Counted from the stretch's first letter, positions 9,166 to 18,410 are shown. The stretch is DNA of 64,000 bases from Sphingomonas sp. S2-65 (GCF_021513175.1 NZ_CP090953.1:2228501-2292500); one strand, 5' to 3'. Program-made: numbers and translations. The notes: generated from the letters alone by a model not told the origin.

Positions 9166-9579
9166 ATGTGTATGAAGTTTGGAAGCGCCATTGCAGCGGC
9201 ACTCATCGCATCCAGCACCCTGGCTGCAACCATGCAGGCTCAGGGAGGCGTCAAGCGCACGGACCTGCAGCGGCATGATCTGTCGATCGAAGGCAGGGAG
9301 ACCGTGCAAGCGCGCATCGACATCGCACCGGGCGCCACTGCGCCCTGGCACCGCCACCCGGGAGAGGAGGTCATCTACGTGATCGAAGGCACATTAGAGT
9401 ATCAGTTCGAAGGCCGGGTCCCGGCCACCTACAAGGCTGGCGAAGTTCTCTTTGTTCCGGCAGGCGTGGCACACAAGGCGCATAACCCCGGCACCACCAA
9501 TGGCGCCGAGCTCGCAACCTATATAGTGGAAAAAGGAAAGCCACTCGTAATGCCTGCGCCCGAGGCCGATGAACGCTAA
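9166..9579 (+). CDS. exported cupin-domain protein
   Basis: A 137-residue single cupin_2 domain behind a signal peptide (FGSAIAAALIASSTLAA, cut near MQAQ). Cupin motif 1 is PWHRHPGEEVIYVIEGTLEY and motif 2 is GEVLFVPAGVAHKAHN, giving the usual three His plus one Glu metal site. The start at 9166 has AGGGGA seven bases upstream. A strong hairpin follows the stop. Probably a periplasmic metal-dependent enzyme or binding protein; substrate unknown. Confidence 0.85.
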   Translation: MCMKFGSAIAAALIASSTLAATMQAQGGVKRTDLQRHDLSIEGRETVQARIDIAPGATAPWHRHPGEEVIYVIEGTLEYQFEGRVPATYKAGEVLFVPAGVAHKAHNPGTTNGAELATYIVEKGKPLVMPAPEADER

Positions 9580-9608
9580 CACATGAACCCAGGTTCGCCG
9601 AACCTGAA

Positions 9609-9650
9609 GAATGGCCGCTTACGCTTTAGCGCACGTGTAAGCGGCCATTC
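9609..9650 (+). terminator. stem-loop terminator after the cupin gene
   Basis: Perfect 14-bp stem GAATGGCCGCTTAC / GTAAGCGGCCATTC with a 14-base loop, followed by CGCTTTT. It lies 29 bases after the cupin stop and before the ars promoter, so it should isolate the two units. Confidence 0.7.
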
Positions 9651-9656
9651 CGCTTT

Positions 9657-9680
9657 TGGTGGTTAGCTGCCGGTCCGCTT
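9657..9680 (+). repeat. dispersed intergenic repeat copy
   Basis: TGGTGGTTAGCTGCCGGTCC then GCTT. About 20 of 24 bases match the copy at 20389-20416. Confidence 0.65.
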
Positions 9681-9708
9681 GAAGGCATGTAGAATTGCAT
9701 AGTTGCCA

Positions 9709-9757
9709 TTGAAGACGTTGGACTAGCAGCAAACTATATATCCGCTATGCTGGATTC
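9709..9757 (+). promoter_or_regulatory. candidate ars promoter and ArsR operator
   Basis: TTGAAG at 9709 and ACTATA at 9733 could be a -35/-10 pair with 18-base spacing. Just downstream ATCC-gctatgct-GGAT is a small inverted repeat overlapping the start region, the usual position for ArsR binding. Both calls are by eye. Confidence 0.4.
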
Positions 9758-10090
9758 ATGGATAACGATTCCGCCATTGCCGCCTTAGGCGCGCTCGCGC
9801 AAGGCACCCGCCTCGACGTGTTCCGCCTGCTGGTCCGGCAGGAGCCAGACGGCATGGCGGCAGGCGAGATCGCCCGCCAGCTCGACGTGCCGCAGAACAC
9901 CATGTCCGCGCATCTCGGCATCCTCGCCCGCGCCGGCATCGTGCGCTCCGAGCGCCGCAGCCGGTCCATCATCTACCGCGCCGACCTAGACGGACTGCGG
10001 GCGCTGACGCTGTTCCTGGTCAAGGACTGCTGCGCCGGAGTGCCCGAGCTGTGTGCACCGCTCCTCGCCGAACTCGCTCCCTGCTGCTGA
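9758..10090 (+). CDS. arsR: ArsR family arsenite-responsive repressor
   Basis: A 110-residue ArsR/SmtB winged-helix repressor (ALGALAQGTRLDVFRLLVRQ, GEIARQLDVPQNTMSAHLGI, GIVRSERRSRSIIYRAD). The C-terminal cysteines KDCCAG, ELC and PCC are a plausible As(III) site, unlike the helix-3 CxC of the R773 protein, and match the short chromosomal type with distal cysteines. First gene of arsRCBH; it should derepress the operon upon arsenite binding. Confidence 0.92.
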   Translation: MDNDSAIAALGALAQGTRLDVFRLLVRQEPDGMAAGEIARQLDVPQNTMSAHLGILARAGIVRSERRSRSIIYRADLDGLRALTLFLVKDCCAGVPELCAPLLAELAPCC

Positions 10091-10101
10091 AAGGACGCGC
10101 C

Positions 10102-10530
10102 ATGACCGTCGACATCGTGATCTACCACAACACTGCCTGCGGCACGTCACGCAACACGCTGGCGATGATCCGCAACGCCGGCATCGAGCCGCACGTCGTC
10201 GAGTATCTGAAGACCCCGCCGTCACGCGCCCTGCTGGTCAAGCTTGTCGAGCGGGCCGGCATCACGCCCCGCCAGTTGCTGCGCGAGAAGGGTACGCCCT
10301 ACGCCGAGCTCGGCCTCAGCGACGCCTCACTGACCGATGACGCGCTGCTCGACGCCATGATCGCGCACCCGGTCCTCATCAACCGCCCGCTGGTCGTCTC
10401 GCCGCTCGGCGTGAGGCTCTGCCGCCCGTCCGAAGCCGTCCTCGATCTGCTTCCCGAGCCGCAGCGGGGCGCGTTCGCCAAGGAGGACGGCGAACAGGTC
10501 GTGGACGCCTTCGGGCAGCGCATCACCTGA
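10102..10530 (+). CDS. arsC: glutaredoxin-coupled arsenate reductase
   Basis: A 142-residue ArsC of the R773 (glutaredoxin) class reducing arsenate to arsenite. The active motif HNTACGTSR holds H9, the nucleophile C13 and R17 (HX3CX3R). Conserved arginines lie in [21 protein letters not shown] and VRLCRP. ATG 10102 follows AAGGA. It is 11 bp after arsR and overlaps arsB by one base (TGATG), so the genes are translationally coupled. Confidence 0.94.
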   Translation: MTVDIVIYHNTACGTSRNTLAMIRNAGIEPHVVEYLKTPPSRALLVKLVERAGITPRQLLREKGTPYAELGLSDASLTDDALLDAMIAHPVLINRPLVVSPLGVRLCRPSEAVLDLLPEPQRGAFAKEDGEQVVDAFGQRIT

Positions 10531-11816
10531 TGCTCGTCGCCCTCGCCATCTTCGCCGTCACGATCGCGCTCGTCATCTGGCAGCCCCGCGGCCTCGGCAT
10601 CGGGTGGAGCGCGCTGGGCGGCGCAGCCGTGGCGCTGCTGGTAGGGGCGGTCTCGCTCTCCGACGTGCCCGCGGTGTGGGGCATAGTCTGGAATGCGACC
10701 GCGACGTTCGTCGCGATCATCATCGTAAGCCTGCTGCTGGACGAGGCCGGATTCTTTGAATGGGCGGCGCTGCACGTCGCGCGCTGGGGCGGCGGACACG
10801 GTGGACGGCTGTTCGTCCTGATCGTCCTCCTCGGCGCAGCGGTGTCGGCGCTGTTCGCGAACGACGGCGCAGCGCTGATCCTGACGCCGATCGTCATCGC
10901 GATGCTACGGGCGCTCGGCTACCGCGACAAGGCAACCCTGGCGTTCGTCATGGCGGCGGGCTTCGTGGCCGACACAGCCAGCCTGCCCCTGATCGTCTCG
11001 AACCTGGTCAACATCGTGTCGGCTGACTTCTTCCGCATCGGCTTCGCCGACTACGCGTCGGTGATGGTGCCGGTCGACCTCACGTCGATCGCCGCGACGC
11101 TGACCGTGCTGCTGCTGTTCTTCCACCGCGACGTGCCGACCAGCTACGATGTCGCGCAGCTCCGGGTGCCGGCCGACGCGATCCGCGATCGGGCGACGTT
11201 CCGGGCCGGCTGGGTCGTCCTCGCCGCCCTGCTCGCCGGCTTCTTCCTGCTCGAGCCCATCGGCGTACCGGTCAGCGCAGTCGCTGCTCTGGGCGCAGTC
11301 CTGCTGCTCGTCATCGCTGCGCGCGGCCATGTCATCGAGACCCGCGCGATACTGCGCGGCGCGCCGTGGCAGGTCGTGATCTTCTCGCTCGGCATGTATC
11401 TGGTCGTCTATGGCCTGCGGAACGCCGGTCTGACCGATCACCTCGCGGGTCTTCTCGACCGCACTGCGCAAGGCGGCGTCTGGGGCGCGGCGTTCGGCAC
11501 CGGCATCATCGCCGCACTTCTTTCGTCGGTGATGAACAACATGCCGACGGTCTTGCTCGGCGCGCTGTCGATCGACGCAACCCACGCCACGGGCGCAGTT
11601 AAGGACGCGATGATCTACGCCAACGTGATCGGCTGCGACCTTGGTCCCAAAATCACGCCGATCGGCTCGCTCGCGACGCTGCTGTGGCTGCATGTCCTTG
11701 GGCAGAAGGGCCTCCGCATCGGCTGGGGCTACTATTTCAGGATCGGCGCGACACTGACCGTCCCGGTGCTGCTGATGACACTCACCGCGCTGGCGCTGCG
11801 GCTGAGCGCCGCGTGA
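10530..11816 (+). CDS. arsB: arsenite efflux pump membrane protein ArsB
   Basis: A 428-residue inner-membrane arsenite/proton antiporter with about 11-12 membrane segments. ArsB signatures include [40 protein letters not shown] and [18 protein letters not shown], together with [20 protein letters not shown]. Full family length. It overlaps arsC by one base and expels the arsenite that ArsC makes. Confidence 0.95.
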   Translation: MLVALAIFAVTIALVIWQPRGLGIGWSALGGAAVALLVGAVSLSDVPAVWGIVWNATATFVAIIIVSLLLDEAGFFEWAALHVARWGGGHGGRLFVLIVLLGAAVSALFANDGAALILTPIVIAMLRALGYRDKATLAFVMAAGFVADTASLPLIVSNLVNIVSADFFRIGFADYASVMVPVDLTSIAATLTVLLLFFHRDVPTSYDVAQLRVPADAIRDRATFRAGWVVLAALLAGFFLLEPIGVPVSAVAALGAVLLLVIAARGHVIETRAILRGAPWQVVIFSLGMYLVVYGLRNAGLTDHLAGLLDRTAQGGVWGAAFGTGIIAALLSSVMNNMPTVLLGALSIDATHATGAVKDAMIYANVIGCDLGPKITPIGSLATLLWLHVLGQKGLRIGWGYYFRIGATLTVPVLLMTLTALALRLSAA

Positions 11817-11847
11817 CGTCTCGACACTTTCCAACAGGACACCGCTG

Positions 11848-12600
11848 ATGCCCCTGCGCACGCTCCCCGACCCTGATCACCTGCCCGCATTAGATCGACG
11901 CTTCGTGTTGGAGCGCCCCGGGGTTGGACTGGGCGCAGGGGACCCGCCGCCGAGGATTCTGTTGCTCTACGGTTCGCTCCGCGAGCGGTCGTATTCTCGG
12001 CTGTGCATCGAGGAGGCGGCCCGCCTGCTACGGTTCTTTGGCGCCGATGCGCGCATCTTCGACCCTTCGACCCTGCCGCTGCCCGACCAGGTGGCAGGCG
12101 ACGATCATCCGGCCGTTCACGAGCTGCGCGAATTGTCGATGTGGTCGGAAGGCCAGGTGTGGTGCAGCCCCGAACGTCACGGTCAGATCACTGGCATTAT
12201 GAAGCTGCAGATCGACCACCTGCCGCTTTCAATGGGTGGAATGCGGCCGACGCAGGGACGGACGCTCGCCGTCATGCAGGTTTCTGCCGGCTCGCAGTCG
12301 TTCAACAGCGTGAACACTTTGCGTGTCCTTGGCCGCTGGATGCGGATGGTGACGATCCCGAACCAGTCGAGTGTCGCGAAGGCGTTCGAGGAGTTCGATG
12401 AGGCCGGCCGGATGAAGCCGTCCAGCTACTATGACCGGATCGTCGACGTGATGGAGGAGTTGGTCCGCTTCACAGTCCTGTTGCGACCCCACGCTGCCCA
12501 GCTGGTTGACCGATATTCCGAACGGAAAGACGCCGGTGTGCCGATCGACGCAACAACCGACCTGTCGAGCATTGCGACGGCGCCGCAGCGCTCAAGCTGA
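11848..12600 (+). CDS. arsH: ArsH NADPH-dependent FMN reductase
   Basis: A 250-residue flavodoxin-fold ArsH. The FMN phosphate loop [13 protein letters not shown] is at about residues 39-51; later [20 protein letters not shown] and the tail motif [13 protein letters not shown] are typical. ArsH proteins oxidise trivalent methyl- or aryl-arsenicals and reduce quinones or azo dyes. Last gene of the ars operon, 31 bp after arsB. Confidence 0.93.
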   Translation: MPLRTLPDPDHLPALDRRFVLERPGVGLGAGDPPPRILLLYGSLRERSYSRLCIEEAARLLRFFGADARIFDPSTLPLPDQVAGDDHPAVHELRELSMWSEGQVWCSPERHGQITGIMKLQIDHLPLSMGGMRPTQGRTLAVMQVSAGSQSFNSVNTLRVLGRWMRMVTIPNQSSVAKAFEEFDEAGRMKPSSYYDRIVDVMEELVRFTVLLRPHAAQLVDRYSERKDAGVPIDATTDLSSIATAPQRSS

Positions 12601-12916
12601 ACGAAAAGGCAGCTTTTAAGCTTCGGCTGAGATCCTCTGAACGGCTGTAAATGGGCGTATGCCGACCGGCAGCTTAGCGGTCGCAAGCACCCAAAGCCGG
12701 ATATCCTTGACCGTTGCTCGGCTGCCGTAAGCTGACATGCGGCCATCTGCGACATACGCGTGCTTCGAAGCGCGCCTAGAAACGGTCTCGATGGCCTGCA
12801 AAGCGTTTGCGGCCTCTCTTTCCCGTGCGATGAGCGGCAGCTCTCGGCAGGCAGAATGTTTAAGTATCTGCTTCTTGCCGGCAGAGGCCTGAGCGCCGGA
12901 ACAGATGATCTGTCAA
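12601..12916. other. Intergenic, no gene
   Basis: 316 bases between arsH and the convergent DUF1003 gene. It contains degenerate pieces of the dispersed repeat family near 12640-12700 (GAACGGCTGTAAATGGGCG). Confidence 0.45.
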
Positions 12917-13474
12917 TTACCTATTCCCGCCGGCGGGCGCCCGAGCTTGCGCCTCATCCAAGCCGTCGAGCACAGCCTCGGGTGACACATCCTCCTTAAT
13001 CTCGGCGAGTTCCCCTGCCGGGATGGCTTCGACACCCATCTTCCTTGCCATGGCATCGACCAACGATATCAAACGAGTCAACTCATGCTCAGCCAGCAGG
13101 TTGATCTGGAGGTCGAGGTCCGACTGCTTGGCCGCCGCCGCCATCATCCTGTTCTGACTGATGAGAACGAAGGTTGAGAGGAAGATGGCTTCCACGCTCG
13201 CCTCCATAGCGAGCACGACGAAGCTCGAGTCGAACGGCTGTATGCCCGGCACAACCTTCAGGTTGATCCCGATCCAAGCACTATAAGCCAGCGCATGGAT
13301 GATCACGAACGTCATGCTGCCGGCAAATTTGGTGATCGCGTCCGAGACGCGCTCCGCGAGAGTGGCCTCAGCTTGTACCTGAGCGCGCCTGTCCTGCATG
13401 CGCTGCATATTCCGGGCAAGCACAGAACTTAGACCAGGTGGTTTTGGCGATGGGTGGGTCAGCGTGGCGTTCAT
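12917..13474 (-). CDS. DUF1003 membrane protein
   Basis: A 185-residue DUF1003 protein: N-terminal cytoplasmic helix, then two membrane segments (about 50-70, FAGSMTFVIIHALAYSAWIG, and 82-103, SSFVVLAMEASVEAIFLSTF), then QNRMMAAAAKQSDLDLQINL and a soluble tail. Family function is unknown. ATG 13474 was chosen because it begins MNATLTHP just ahead of the conserved part; an upstream start at 13507 is possible. Confidence 0.88.
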   Translation of the reverse strand: MNATLTHPSPKPPGLSSVLARNMQRMQDRRAQVQAEATLAERVSDAITKFAGSMTFVIIHALAYSAWIGINLKVVPGIQPFDSSFVVLAMEASVEAIFLSTFVLISQNRMMAAAAKQSDLDLQINLLAEHELTRLISLVDAMARKMGVEAIPAGELAEIKEDVSPEAVLDGLDEAQARAPAGGNR

Positions 13475-13657
13475 TGTAGGTGCTTTCGTGCGGGCAAAGA
13501 TCAACAACGCTTCTCACCCATCCCAAGCACCGTGAAATTTGCCGTCCCGACAGCGATGGCCGCATCGCGTAGTAACCAGCGGACCCATCTTGGACATTCA
13601 GAGCGAGTGAGCAGCTGCCTGATTGCGGACGTTCGCAGCAGCAAGCATAGTGCCGCA

Positions 13658-13951
13658 ATGAAGGTCTACGTGGTTCGGCGAAGCATTGAGGTATTTGACG
13701 GAACGGGGACATTGAGTCCGGCGGCGAAAACTTCACTTGAGGCCATTGGAGGACTCGTCTGCAAAGTTTTGCGAGCAGGTGGTGACGGCAGCCACGTGGC
13801 AGCGATTTGGCGTGGCACAGTGCTAGAAGACGCTGCTCCTGCGATCGAAGCGATATCGACCCCATCGGCACTGGCGCTTCCAAACGAAATGCTTGATCCG
13901 AACCGTTCAACTAGCGGCTACGTACCAACGGCATGGCAGCAACTGCGCTGA
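13658..13951 (+). CDS. doubtful small hypothetical protein
   Basis: A possible 97-residue protein starting MKVYVVRRSIEVFDGTGTLS, with ATG 13658. I do not recognise it. An overlapping minus-strand frame is equally open, and no clear Shine-Dalgarno is seen, so this is only a candidate. Confidence 0.3.
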   Translation: MKVYVVRRSIEVFDGTGTLSPAAKTSLEAIGGLVCKVLRAGGDGSHVAAIWRGTVLEDAAPAIEAISTPSALALPNEMLDPNRSTSGYVPTAWQQLR

Positions 13952-14001
13952 CGGCGTGTCGTGTAATTAGCGTAAATTCCTCCCGCTCCACTAGGCGACT
14001 A

Positions 14002-14019
14002 GCAGCTAACCACCCACTT
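14002..14019 (-). repeat. dispersed intergenic repeat copy
   Basis: GCAGCTAACCACCCACTT, an 18/18 reverse-complement match to 20387-20404 (AAGTGGGTGGTTAGCTGC). Confidence 0.7.
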
Positions 14020-14172
14020 CCAGTCGCCGCCAGCGCTGCTGGGCTTCGCTCGCATATGAGCCCTTTTGAAAGCGCTTCGGAGCCTTTGAACGGCGGGCAG
14101 TGGGCGCGCAGCCGTCGACGCCTCGCGGCAACCTGCGCAGCTACCTTCCTCCGACGCCGCTGATCACCGAAC

Positions 14173-14553
14173 CTAGAAGCGGATCATGCGCTCCAGCTCG
14201 TTCGCGCGGCTCGCCGTCTTCATGACCAAGCAGCTGCTGTTGATCGTCTCTTGATCAACTTTGCACTCGTAGTCGCGGGTCTTCAGCCATGATCGCTGCT
14301 CGGCGCGAAGAGCAAGGCGCTTTTCGGGAGTCTTTGCAAGCTGACGCATCACCTCCTGATACGCCTTATTCAGTCGCGCATCCTGAGATCCCATTTCAGA
14401 CTGCGCGCATATGCCCTGTTGTACCGTGTTACCTCCCGCCCGCGCCTGGCAGGCTGTATATCGGTCGGATACACCCGCAGGAGCGATCTGGGCACGCACT
14501 GAGGTGCCAGCCAGAACCAGAACGGACGCTGCCACTATCATCTTCAAACTCAT
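14173..14553 (-). CDS. LprI-like (DUF1311) exported protein
   Basis: A 126-residue exported protein with signal peptide (MIVAASVLVLAGTSVRAQ) and a LprI-type domain: cysteines in YTACQARAG and QQGICAQ, then SQDARLNKAYQEVMRQL, AEQRSWLKTRDYECK and SSC. Members of this family include lysozyme inhibitors, but most are uncharacterised. AGGGAG precedes the ATG at 14553. It probably acts in the periplasm. Confidence 0.88.
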   Translation of the reverse strand: MSLKMIVAASVLVLAGTSVRAQIAPAGVSDRYTACQARAGGNTVQQGICAQSEMGSQDARLNKAYQEVMRQLAKTPEKRLALRAEQRSWLKTRDYECKVDQETINSSCLVMKTASRANELERMIRF

Positions 14554-14613
14554 CGCCGGCTCCCTGCTGCCTAATCGTGTGGATCCTAGCGATGATGTTC
14601 GGACCTTGTCCAC

Positions 14614-14972
14614 GGACCTGAGGCTCGCCGAAATACCATCTTTGTGAGACGGCTGTTATCGCCACCCTATCTCTTCAAAAGCTGCCTGCCCGCCTCTCCA
14701 ATTTCACCTGTCGCATTCAACCGGCCGGTCGGAGCCGCCGAACGGCGGAAGCCGGAAGGCCAGCTCGAACCTAATGACTAAAACTGAAGTGGTGGCAGGC
14801 CGCATGGTAGTAATACGCCGGGGCCGACTTTTGGGGCAACAGCCGCGGTTCGACCCAGGCGTCCGCTCCGCGCGTTCTGGGCGTTGAGATCTGGCACCCT
14901 CTGAACCAGGTAAGGGGATCATTTGCGAGCGTTGGCGGTTAGTCTCGGACTTAGCTGGAGAAGGTCGGCAAC
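14614..14972. other. Intergenic, no gene seen
   Basis: 359 bases with short inverted segments typical of the dispersed repeats (CCGGCCGGTCGGAGCCGCCG near 14720). Promoter of the receiver protein is presumably near 14900-14960. Confidence 0.4.
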
Positions 14973-15314
14973 GTGTGTCACGTCTTGATTATCGAAGACG
15001 AGCCGATGGTGGCCATGCTCATAGAGGAAGCCCTGGAGCGTGCAGGCGCAAGCACGTTCGACATAGCGGTCACCGAGGCGGAAGCGATTGAGCTAGCAGC
15101 GCAAAACCGGCCGTCGGTTATTACGTCGGACGTTAGGCTGGTGGAGGGAACAGGCCCCCGAGCGGTGGAGCAGATCCGCGCAGAGCACGGCGAGATACCG
15201 GTGATCTTCATTACGGGAACGCCTCTCGAGTGCAGCCCGTACAAAAGCAGCGCCGTTTTGATGAAGCCTGTGTCGCTTCGCGCAGTTCAAGCGGCTTTCG
15301 AAGAAGTTGCCTGA
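14973..15314 (+). CDS. single-domain response regulator receiver
   Basis: A 113-residue stand-alone receiver domain with GTG start and GGAGAAGG upstream. Acidic pocket in IIEDEP (E8, D9), phosphoacceptor D53 in TSDVRL, T81 in FITGT and K98 in LMKP are all present. There is no output domain, so it may act by protein contact or phosphotransfer. The BLUF photoreceptor gene is convergent just downstream; a link is speculative. Confidence 0.88.
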   Translation: MCHVLIIEDEPMVAMLIEEALERAGASTFDIAVTEAEAIELAAQNRPSVITSDVRLVEGTGPRAVEQIRAEHGEIPVIFITGTPLECSPYKSSAVLMKPVSLRAVQAAFEEVA

Positions 15315-15361
15315 CACGGCCTTTCTCGAACGCGCGGCGCCTCCGCTTTAGCTGAGCCAGG

Positions 15362-15757
15362 CTAAGGAAAGAGAGCGAGGATCGCCTCCGGGGAGTTACC
15401 GAGCATCGAATTCAACCGTGATCTGGCGTCTCTGGGCACGTCTCCGGGCAGTCCGGCCATCGCCCAATCCCCGAAAATCCGCGCTTCCTGTTCTCCGCTA
15501 TCGATCACGGTAACTTGCTCATGGCGCGGGTCGCGCGCGATACGCTCAAAAGTGCTTTCTACGCTCTCCTGAGGACCTTCTAGGTACTGGAGATAGCGAT
15601 CTCCTTCGGCCCAGAGAATGCCGGTAACTCCGTCCATGCCGTTATTCCGACGGGAAGTAGTGAGTATCGCTGCACGATCATCGCCGGCAACCGAGCCAAC
15701 TGACCGACTTACATAAACGAGACGGCAGAGGGGTTGGTCGATGCTCATCAAGCTCAT
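15362..15757 (-). CDS. BLUF-domain blue-light sensor
   Basis: A 131-residue protein made of one BLUF domain (flavin blue-light sensor). Y15 (RLVYVSRS), N39 (SRRNNGMDGVTGILW) and Q57 (RYLQYLEG) keep the Tyr-Asn-Gln spacing of AppA (24 and 42 residues). A short tail follows (SRLNSMLGNSPEAILALF). With no output domain it should signal through a partner protein. Confidence 0.9.
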   Translation of the reverse strand: MSLMSIDQPLCRLVYVSRSVGSVAGDDRAAILTTSRRNNGMDGVTGILWAEGDRYLQYLEGPQESVESTFERIARDPRHEQVTVIDSGEQEARIFGDWAMAGLPGDVPRDARSRLNSMLGNSPEAILALFP

Positions 15758-16093
15758 CTAGAAACTCAGCGCGGAGTGACAAGCACCCCTCTATGAGAAA
15801 GCGTCGGCTCAAATACCGAGAGAGTAGCGCTGCCGGCCCCCCTTCGCGCCCAACGCGCCGAGTGGACGCTAGCTGTGACGTGTCCTGCGGACGCATCTAC
15901 TCCCGATATGATAACGCGAGTCCGGCACCTTGCCGACTTGGGAAACCGACTGCAGTCGGCTGAGGTACTAACTTTCGCGCGCTGCTCACCATCCGCTTCA
16001 AACATCGGTTCGGGCGACCAAAGTGTCCCGAGGTTGGTGTAGCGCGCGGAGCGAAGGGGGCCCACCGCTTGAAGCGGCAGGCAATATTGGAAC
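15758..16093. other. Intergenic, no gene seen
   Basis: 336 bases with one open but unrecognisable minus-strand frame of Arg-rich composition, judged a shadow. No hairpin or repeat stood out. Confidence 0.4.
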
Positions 16094-16273
16094 TCACGCC
16101 TGGGTTTGTGTGGGGGTGTCGCTCGGCGCATTGTCGGGGGTCTCTGGCTCGATCATCGGTGCCTCAGGATTGTCTGAGCCGGGCAGCGACTCTGGCTGAT
16201 CGTTAGGCGCTGGCGTCCCGTCGGGCTCGCGGATCGGATCTGGTGCATAGGGGTCTGGTGGAAGCGTCGCCAT
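16094..16273 (-). CDS. small proline- and acid-rich protein
   Basis: A 59-residue protein rich in Pro, Asp and Glu (ATLPPDPYAPDPIREPDG, TPDNAPSDTPTQTQA), likely disordered. Short proteins of this composition are often seen in sphingomonads. The start at 16273 is preferred because CGGAGAA lies about seven bases upstream; an ATG at 16279 is too close to it. Function unknown. Confidence 0.65.
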   Translation of the reverse strand: MATLPPDPYAPDPIREPDGTPAPNDQPESLPGSDNPEAPMIEPETPDNAPSDTPTQTQA

Positions 16274-16425
16274 GTTCATTCTCCGGTGATTGATTGTCCA
16301 ACCAAGCAGCGCCCGCTATCGATCCGCGAGTCGACCGGCCGGCTTTGCATTTGCAGCCAGGTTCGTCGGCCCCGCCGACGGGGTGGGATCGTTGAGCCTT
16401 TCCAAGGCAACAAGAGCAGCATGAG

Positions 16426-17199
16426 ATGAACCAGATCCAACGCGGTACCGGTCGCAAGTTGCTGCTCGTCCATGGTCTCGGCGGAAGCTGGCGCTCGTGG
16501 AGCACAATCCTGGATGCGCTCAGCGCCCACCGGATGGTAATCGCGATCGACCTTCCAGGACATGGCGCCACACCGGCGGAACACGACAGCGGCACCTTCG
16601 ACGGGCTGGTTGGCAGCATTGAACGCTACATCGCTGAAAACGGATTAGCTGGGATCGACGTCGTCGGCAGCTCAATGGGAGCAAGGCTTGTGCTTGAGCT
16701 CGCTCGACGCGGCGCTGTCGGCAATGTTGTCGCGCTCGACCCAGGTGGCTTCTGGCGTGGGTGGGAGCGACTCTTCTTCAAGGCCACGATCGGGGTCTCG
16801 GGTCACTTGCTGCGCGCGATCCGGCCCAGCCTGCCGATGCTAAGCCGCAATGCGGCGTCACGTACTGCGTTGCTCGCTCAATTGTCCGCACGTCCTTGGA
16901 CGCTGGATCCGCACGTCGTTGCGACCGAATTGGCAAGTCTCAGTACCACACCGACCTTCGACGCGCTGGTCCACAGCCTGGCGAGCGGTCCTGAGCAAAC
17001 CGGGCCGGCTGCCGACAACACCGGCCGGATCGTGATTGGATGGGGCAGGCACGACCGCCTCTGTCTGCCGAGGCAGGCGGCGCGCGCGAAGGCTGCCTTC
17101 CCATCGGCCAGTCTCCATTGGTTTGCATCCAGCGGCCACTTTCCGATGTGGGACATGCCTGAGGAGACCGTCGCCACGATCCTCGCCGCAACGCGCTGA
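16426..17199 (+). CDS. alpha/beta hydrolase
   Basis: A 257-residue alpha/beta-fold hydrolase. The oxyanion region is LLLVHGLGGSWRSWS, the nucleophile elbow is GSSMGA (Ser about 86), the acid is in IGWGRHDRLC and the catalytic His in ASSGHFPMWDMPE. No signal peptide, so cytoplasmic. No neighbour suggests its substrate; esterase or lactone hydrolase are the common possibilities. Confidence 0.87.
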   Translation: MNQIQRGTGRKLLLVHGLGGSWRSWSTILDALSAHRMVIAIDLPGHGATPAEHDSGTFDGLVGSIERYIAENGLAGIDVVGSSMGARLVLELARRGAVGNVVALDPGGFWRGWERLFFKATIGVSGHLLRAIRPSLPMLSRNAASRTALLAQLSARPWTLDPHVVATELASLSTTPTFDALVHSLASGPEQTGPAADNTGRIVIGWGRHDRLCLPRQAARAKAAFPSASLHWFASSGHFPMWDMPEETVATILAATR

Positions 17200-17301
17200 C
17201 CTTCCCCACGCGTGCGGCTTTGTCGCGATGTGGTGAGCTTCTGACGGCGTATGCTGCCATTCACCACAGGAGCACAAGCTAATCCTAGCCGTTTGGGCGC
17301 G

Positions 17302-17390
17302 AAGCTGAAGCCGATCAGTGAGCAAGTAATCGTGGTGACGGGTGCCACGAGCGGCGTGAGACAGCGCCACCGCGGCCGACGCCACCAATG
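17302..17390 (+). pseudogene. relic of a short-chain dehydrogenase N-terminus
   Basis: The plus strand reads KLKPISEQVIVVTGATSGV, the opening strand and TGxxxGxG cofactor motif of a classical SDR, then loses frame within the second glycine of the motif and ends. Only about 30 codons remain. Confidence 0.6.
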
Positions 17391-17569
17391 CTGATGTAGG
17401 ACCGGGTCAGCGGTAAGTGCCGGATGATACCATCATCTAAAACGTCAGCTTCGCTGCCGGAATTACGGAAGCAGAATGGTTTCAAGCGACCGGTCAGCAA
17501 AGTCGTATATGATTGGGTCATCTATCTTTTCGGTGCGGCAACCCCGAGATGACAGGTCTGGCCTGTTAG

Positions 17570-17606
17570 GCTTGCTGCCCGGCCGCATTGCGGGCGGGCA
17601 GCAAGC
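17570..17606 (-). terminator. stem-loop after the host-attachment gene
   Basis: Perfect 12-bp stem GCTTGCTGCCCG / CGGGCAGCAAGC with a 13-base loop, two bases beyond the stop of the minus-strand gene. No T-run, so the terminator role is inferred from position. Confidence 0.55.
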
Positions 17607-17607
17607 A

Positions 17608-18012
17608 TTATGCGGCGGCTACAACTTCTTCGATGTGGCGGACTGTGTGACCTGTGAGATCCTTGGATATCTCACCCACCAGTTTGGCTTCCAGCGCTTT
17701 GTGGTAGTGCTTGCGCAGCTCACCGAGTGTGCGCGGTGCAGCGATCACTATGAGATGGTCGATATTCCCTGACGTGGCACGCTTGTTCAGAACTTCGGAA
17801 ACCCCAGCGGCGAAGCTGTCTTCATTTTGCTGACTGTCGCTGGGATTTGCGGAACTGCTCTGGTGGCGCCCACCAGATCCCATGTTCTCCGTCGAAACAT
17901 CTGCATCGGGCAGAGCCGTCAGGTTCGGCGCGTGCTCATCGCCACTGTTGTGGTAAAGATTGAGCTTCTCGCCGTCGACCACGGCAATGAGGGCATTTTT
18001 GGGGATCTTCAT
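17608..18012 (-). CDS. host attachment (baeRF-type) family protein
   Basis: A 134-residue protein of the host-attachment/baeRF superfamily. It opens IPKNALIAVVDGEKLNLYHN, continues with a low-complexity hydrophilic linker and closes with HLIVIAAPRTLGELRKHYHK, then VGEISKDLTGHTVRHIEEVV, a typical family ending. The family is named for Agrobacterium plant attachment but is structurally related to release-factor-like (eRF1 domain) proteins; role here unknown. AAGGAAC precedes ATG 18012. Confidence 0.85.
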   Translation of the reverse strand: MKIPKNALIAVVDGEKLNLYHNSGDEHAPNLTALPDADVSTENMGSGGRHQSSSANPSDSQQNEDSFAAGVSEVLNKRATSGNIDHLIVIAAPRTLGELRKHYHKALEAKLVGEISKDLTGHTVRHIEEVVAAA

Positions 18013-18410
18013 GAAGTTCCTTTGATCGGCCCATGTGAACAGGGTCCATCCTCGAACTCTTGAGATAGCGATACGGCTCCGCCGACGGTCGCATGCCTTC
18101 CGGCAGGCATGCATCCTCGCGACGTAGGGCAGCTCACAGCGGATAGCTGATGGCGAGACGAGGGGCAGAAGCCGACAGTCCGCCTTTGAGAAAGACGCGA
18201 GCGAGCCTACCCGCCCGGATTGGGGCGGAAGCCGACGGTCCGCTGTGCTACCGCAAAGACCAAGAAAGCGACGTCTCAGGGCCTCTTCGCAGTTTCGGCC
18301 ATTCGGCCGGGGATCCCATGAGAAAGGAGTCGGTGCCCCGCTTATCGTCCGCCTGGTGCAGCTACTCGCTGGCTCAACGAGCCGATCAGCCAGCGAGCAA
18401 AGTCCGTCGA
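18013..18410. other. Intergenic with paired repeat units
   Basis: 398 bases without a gene. Two near-identical units GCAGAAGCCGACAGTCCGC (18164) and GCGGAAGCCGACGGTCCGC (18223) sit 59 bases apart, and a hairpin lies at 18365-18397. Confidence 0.55.
18365..18397 (-). terminator. stem-loop downstream of the SDR gene
   Basis: Perfect 10-bp stem CTCGCTGGCT / AGCCAGCGAG with a 13-base loop, 14 bases beyond the minus-strand SDR stop. No T-run follows. Confidence 0.5.

Larger units (their letters stand above)
13508..14172. other. Mostly non-coding, one doubtful small gene and a repeat copy
   Basis: The stretch carries the doubtful small reading frame at 13658-13951 and a repeat copy at 14002-14019. 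Nothing else is recognisable on either strand. Confidence 0.4.
17200..17607. other. Intergenic with an SDR relic and a terminator hairpin
   Basis: 408 bases containing the N-terminal relic of a dehydrogenase (17302-17390) and a 12-bp stem (17570-17606). No intact gene. Confidence 0.5.

Noticed and set aside
10905..11861. Long minus-strand reading frame over arsB
   Set aside because: It is antisense to an unmistakable ArsB and is rich in Arg, Asp and Gln; a GC-bias shadow.
13368..13910. Minus-strand frame overlapping the DUF1003 start
   Set aside because: No recognisable motif and it conflicts with the DUF1003 gene start.
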